In this document: one piece after another, positions 61,796-64,000 of the stretch | Position numbering within the stretch: position 1 is the stretch's first letter | Layout of the letters: the number at the start of each line of letters is the position of its first letter | DNA from: Tenacibaculum sp. MAR_2010_89 | GTDB lineage: Bacteria > Bacteroidota > Bacteroidia > Flavobacteriales > Flavobacteriaceae | NCBI RefSeq assembly: GCF_900105985.1 | Contig: NZ_FNUB01000005.1 | Span: 3,162,001-3,226,000, forward strand | Length of the DNA: 64,000 nt | Direction of reading: 5' to 3' | Notes under the pieces: generated by a model | What the model was told of the DNA's origin: nothing | The model's database searches: none | The model's input: the letters and a program-made list of their open reading frames with translations, nothing else | Program-made: the position numbers and the translations under genes

Positions 61796-63565
61796 TTATA
61801 AAATTGTTTTTCTTGATTTAAAAAGGCACTTTTTATCTTCACTATAATCTAATTTTATAGTCATTAACTTTTCATAATTATCTACAAAATAATTTTTAGT
61901 TGGAACTGAAGCGTCTTTAAAACTAATAAAAGAACCATCAGTTTCGTTTATTTTATAATCACGACATTCTTCCATCCAATCTAAAGCTCTGTTTGAATAG
62001 AATCGTGTTGGGATTACTTTGTCTAAAGTATAGGAGTCCATTTTACATTTACAATCGGTTTTACTTTGTGTAGGCATGTCCCACCATGTTTGATACTGAA
62101 TCGTAAAAGCTCTATCTTGATATGGAAAAGCACACTTTAAAGCAGATCGACTTTTTGCTATACTAGTTTTATAAAAATTTCCCTGAATAGCACCCAAAGT
62201 AATATATGATGAAATATTTGTTTTCTCTATTCCCTGTAATAATGTTGACTGCAAAGAGCAAACTAACTGTTCTCTACTCTTTTTATTCCAGTCAGTAGTA
62301 GGCATTCTTGAAGTTATTTTATGTGGAGCAGGGCAATCGGTTTCTAAACTCAAACCATTTTCTTTTGCACTAACAGAATATCTATCCCATGATTCAAAAG
62401 TATAAGGATATCCATTAGTAACTCCTTTAATAAAAGTTGAAATATGTGCTTCATTAGTTAATTCATCAAATTTAACCTTTAACCCATCAATAACAGACAT
62501 AGTCATTTCTAATTTTTCTTCTTTAGTAAAATCAGGGTCCTTTTCTATTAATTCAACTAAATACCCTCCCCATTCAATCATCATAATTTTCAGCTCTTTA
62601 CGAGTACCTCCAAAATGTCCATTTAGCGTCCAATCCAAAACTGCATCTTTAGATACCTCATTTTTATATGAAACCTGTTTTGCAACAACTTTTAAGTTCG
62701 TTCCTATAAGTTGGTTATTTTTTCCTGGTGAAGTAATACTTTCCCATGCTTCAATAACTGCTGTTGCTTTTATTTTTTTGAATACAGCTAACATATCATA
62801 AGAAATATGAAAACTAGAAGCTATTTCAGGTAGTTCAAAAGGCTCAAAGAAAAACTCTGTTACAATTCCATAGCTTAATCCGCCTCCTCCACGAATTGCC
62901 CACAACAATCTACTACACATTCCTTCTGTATTAAAGTCGTTAACTTTTTCTTTATTATAAAAAGCGCTCGTTCCTAAATATTTCACAGTACCATTACCCA
63001 AAACAATGGTTGCTCCCATTAATCGTTCACATCCCATTCCATATTTACGAGTCCAAGGCCCCCAACCACCACCCATCGTATACCCTGCGATGGCTACACT
63101 TTGACATGTTCCGTGTGGAATTCCTAAATGTTCTTTATCTAAAACTTCCTTTATATTTTTAAATTTTGCTCCTGGTTGAATACTTATTTGCCTCACCTCA
63201 ACTTTATCTTGAGGGTAATTTTTTAAAGACACATCTGTTTTATTCATTAAAGCAAAATCAATTAATACTTTTCCTGTAGCTACACATTCACCTTCATGAT
63301 CATGCCCTCCAGATTTTACTGTAATTTGTATATTATTATCCGTAGCATACTTTGTAGCAATAGCTACATGCTCTGTATTATAAGGTTGAATAATTAAGGT
63401 AGGCATAAAATCAAACCTTCGATTAAAAACTTTTCTTAATTGATTATAAGAGTCCTCTTCTGAAGGGCTCCAAAAATTAGGTTTTAAAGGACAATCATCA
63501 AAAGCATTTTTAAATTTTTCTATGACTTCTTGATTCTTATCTATTGCATATATATCGTTTTCCAT
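61796..63565 (-). CDS. FAD-linked oxidoreductase (berberine-bridge-enzyme type)
   Basis: 589 aa. The FAD-binding_4 (PCMH) domain shows LIIQPYNTEHVAIA, VKSGGHDHEGE, VRQISIQPGAKFKNI and GYTMGGGWGPWTRKYG; IRGGGGLSYGIVTEF follows. His in SGGHDHEG is placed where these enzymes attach FAD covalently. The typical BBE C-terminal block is not clear. It likely oxidises a small substrate such as a sugar or alcohol. It follows a partial gene on the same strand by 36 bp. Confidence 0.88.
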   Translation of the reverse strand: MENDIYAIDKNQEVIEKFKNAFDDCPLKPNFWSPSEEDSYNQLRKVFNRRFDFMPTLIIQPYNTEHVAIATKYATDNNIQITVKSGGHDHEGECVATGKVLIDFALMNKTDVSLKNYPQDKVEVRQISIQPGAKFKNIKEVLDKEHLGIPHGTCQSVAIAGYTMGGGWGPWTRKYGMGCERLMGATIVLGNGTVKYLGTSAFYNKEKVNDFNTEGMCSRLLWAIRGGGGLSYGIVTEFFFEPFELPEIASSFHISYDMLAVFKKIKATAVIEAWESITSPGKNNQLIGTNLKVVAKQVSYKNEVSKDAVLDWTLNGHFGGTRKELKIMMIEWGGYLVELIEKDPDFTKEEKLEMTMSVIDGLKVKFDELTNEAHISTFIKGVTNGYPYTFESWDRYSVSAKENGLSLETDCPAPHKITSRMPTTDWNKKSREQLVCSLQSTLLQGIEKTNISSYITLGAIQGNFYKTSIAKSRSALKCAFPYQDRAFTIQYQTWWDMPTQSKTDCKCKMDSYTLDKVIPTRFYSNRALDWMEECRDYKINETDGSFISFKDASVPTKNYFVDNYEKLMTIKLDYSEDKKCLFKSRKTIL

Positions 63566-63601
63566 AAAGTTGGGGGATAATTTGAGTTCTTTTTTAGTTA
63601 A

Positions 63602-64000
63602 TTATATTCTTATATTTTTTTTTAAACTATTCAAAATTTTGTCTTTTTCCTCTCCTTCTATATTTTCTAAAAAGTTAAACAACTTATTATGTTCTTCTTT
63701 TTTAATTGTTTCCTCAGTTACTTTAATGATTTCATTTTCTAAATCTTTTTTTAGAGTATTTAACCCAACTTTAAAAGGTGTTCCATCATAATATCTTGCA
63801 ATTGTACCTGGACCTTCAGGAGAACCATGATCGGCATCAATAGACTCTCTCCATTTCCTTGCGTGACTTGCCCATTCATCTTGATCAACTAATTCAGGTG
63901 GAGTAAACCATACATTCCATGTAAGTATATTATCTTTCTGCAACATATTTCCTGAGCCTAAATTGAAAATATCCATAATAAATTTATTAAACTCATCTAC
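63602..64000 (-). CDS. partial ORF, probable C-terminal part of an unknown protein
   Basis: The frame stays open to the window edge (132 residues visible), so the ATG at 63976 need not be the true start. It is acidic, with the segment WNVWFTPPELVDQDEWASHA and DADHGSPEGPGTIARYYDG, then a charged helical tail. Not recognised. Close spacing to the FAD oxidoreductase suggests a shared operon and possibly a shared pathway. Confidence 0.6.
   Translation of the reverse strand, partial: VDEFNKFIMDIFNLGSGNMLQKDNILTWNVWFTPPELVDQDEWASHARKWRESIDADHGSPEGPGTIARYYDGTPFKVGLNTLKKDLENEIIKVTEETIKKEEHNKLFNFLENIEGEEKDKILNSLKKNIRI

Noticed and set aside
1..64000. CRISPR array or classical phage-defence island
   Set aside because: I saw no regularly spaced direct repeats and no Cas, restriction-modification, retron or toxin-antitoxin pair.

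Overview
The window looks like a chromosomal segment of a marine-type Flavobacteriaceae bacterium (Bacteroidota). This is inferred from the very AT-rich composition, -7 boxes of the TAnnTTTG type, a type IX secretion C-terminal sorting domain (36153-38795), many Bacteroidota-style lipoproteins, and gene content that resembles Tenacibaculum and relatives. The genus is a guess from overall resemblance.

Layout. 1-9300 is accessory: the end of an attC-like repeat, an IS3-family element, and a run of secreted or hypothetical proteins (HEAT repeats, an S8 protease, a duplicated-domain protein, a SHOCT protein, and a strand-repeat protein behind two palindromes). 9400-24800 is core: three tRNAs, a 7TM-HD phosphohydrolase, thiolase, NlpC/P60, clpC, gyrA plus a TPR protein, two tandem cold-shock genes, folE and hisS. 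24855-35130 holds a nadC / M3 peptidase / pentapeptide / yihY operon (yihY frameshifted), a GH99-like lipoprotein, rlmH, rdgB with an iron-siderophore-type permease and ATPase, and an M28 peptidase. 35221-43993 has mtfA, a large T9SS cargo protein, and a same-strand run made of an unknown protein, a cytosolic-looking trypsin-like protease, a methyltransferase, an AlkB-like dioxygenase and a fatty-acid-hydroxylase-like protein. 44016-52064 has a four-gene minus-strand operon, mtaB, a lipoprotein / hydrolase / lytic transglycosylase operon and GNAT acetyltransferases. 52065-55181 is accessory again: two gene cassettes bounded by attC-like sites, ended by a second near-identical IS copy. 56154-64000 returns to recR, pepD, an ACP-phosphodiesterase-like gene, ggt, an MBL hydrolase, and a BBE-type FAD oxidoreductase with a partial partner gene at the window edge.

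The most notable structure is the cassette region at 52.4-53.9 kb. Each gene there is bracketed by its own inverted core (5' GTT..., 3' ...AAC). The spacers between genes fold as long imperfect hairpins with R''-L''-L'-R' organisation, as in integron attC sites, but no integrase is visible. Both IS copies sit at the same nucleotide of an identical R'-like boundary.

Three probable single-base indels disrupt otherwise good genes: yihY, the siderophore-type ATPase start, and the gene after IS copy 2. They could be real mutations or homopolymer sequencing errors. A cold-shock leader hairpin is supported by a compensatory change between the two tandem csp copies.
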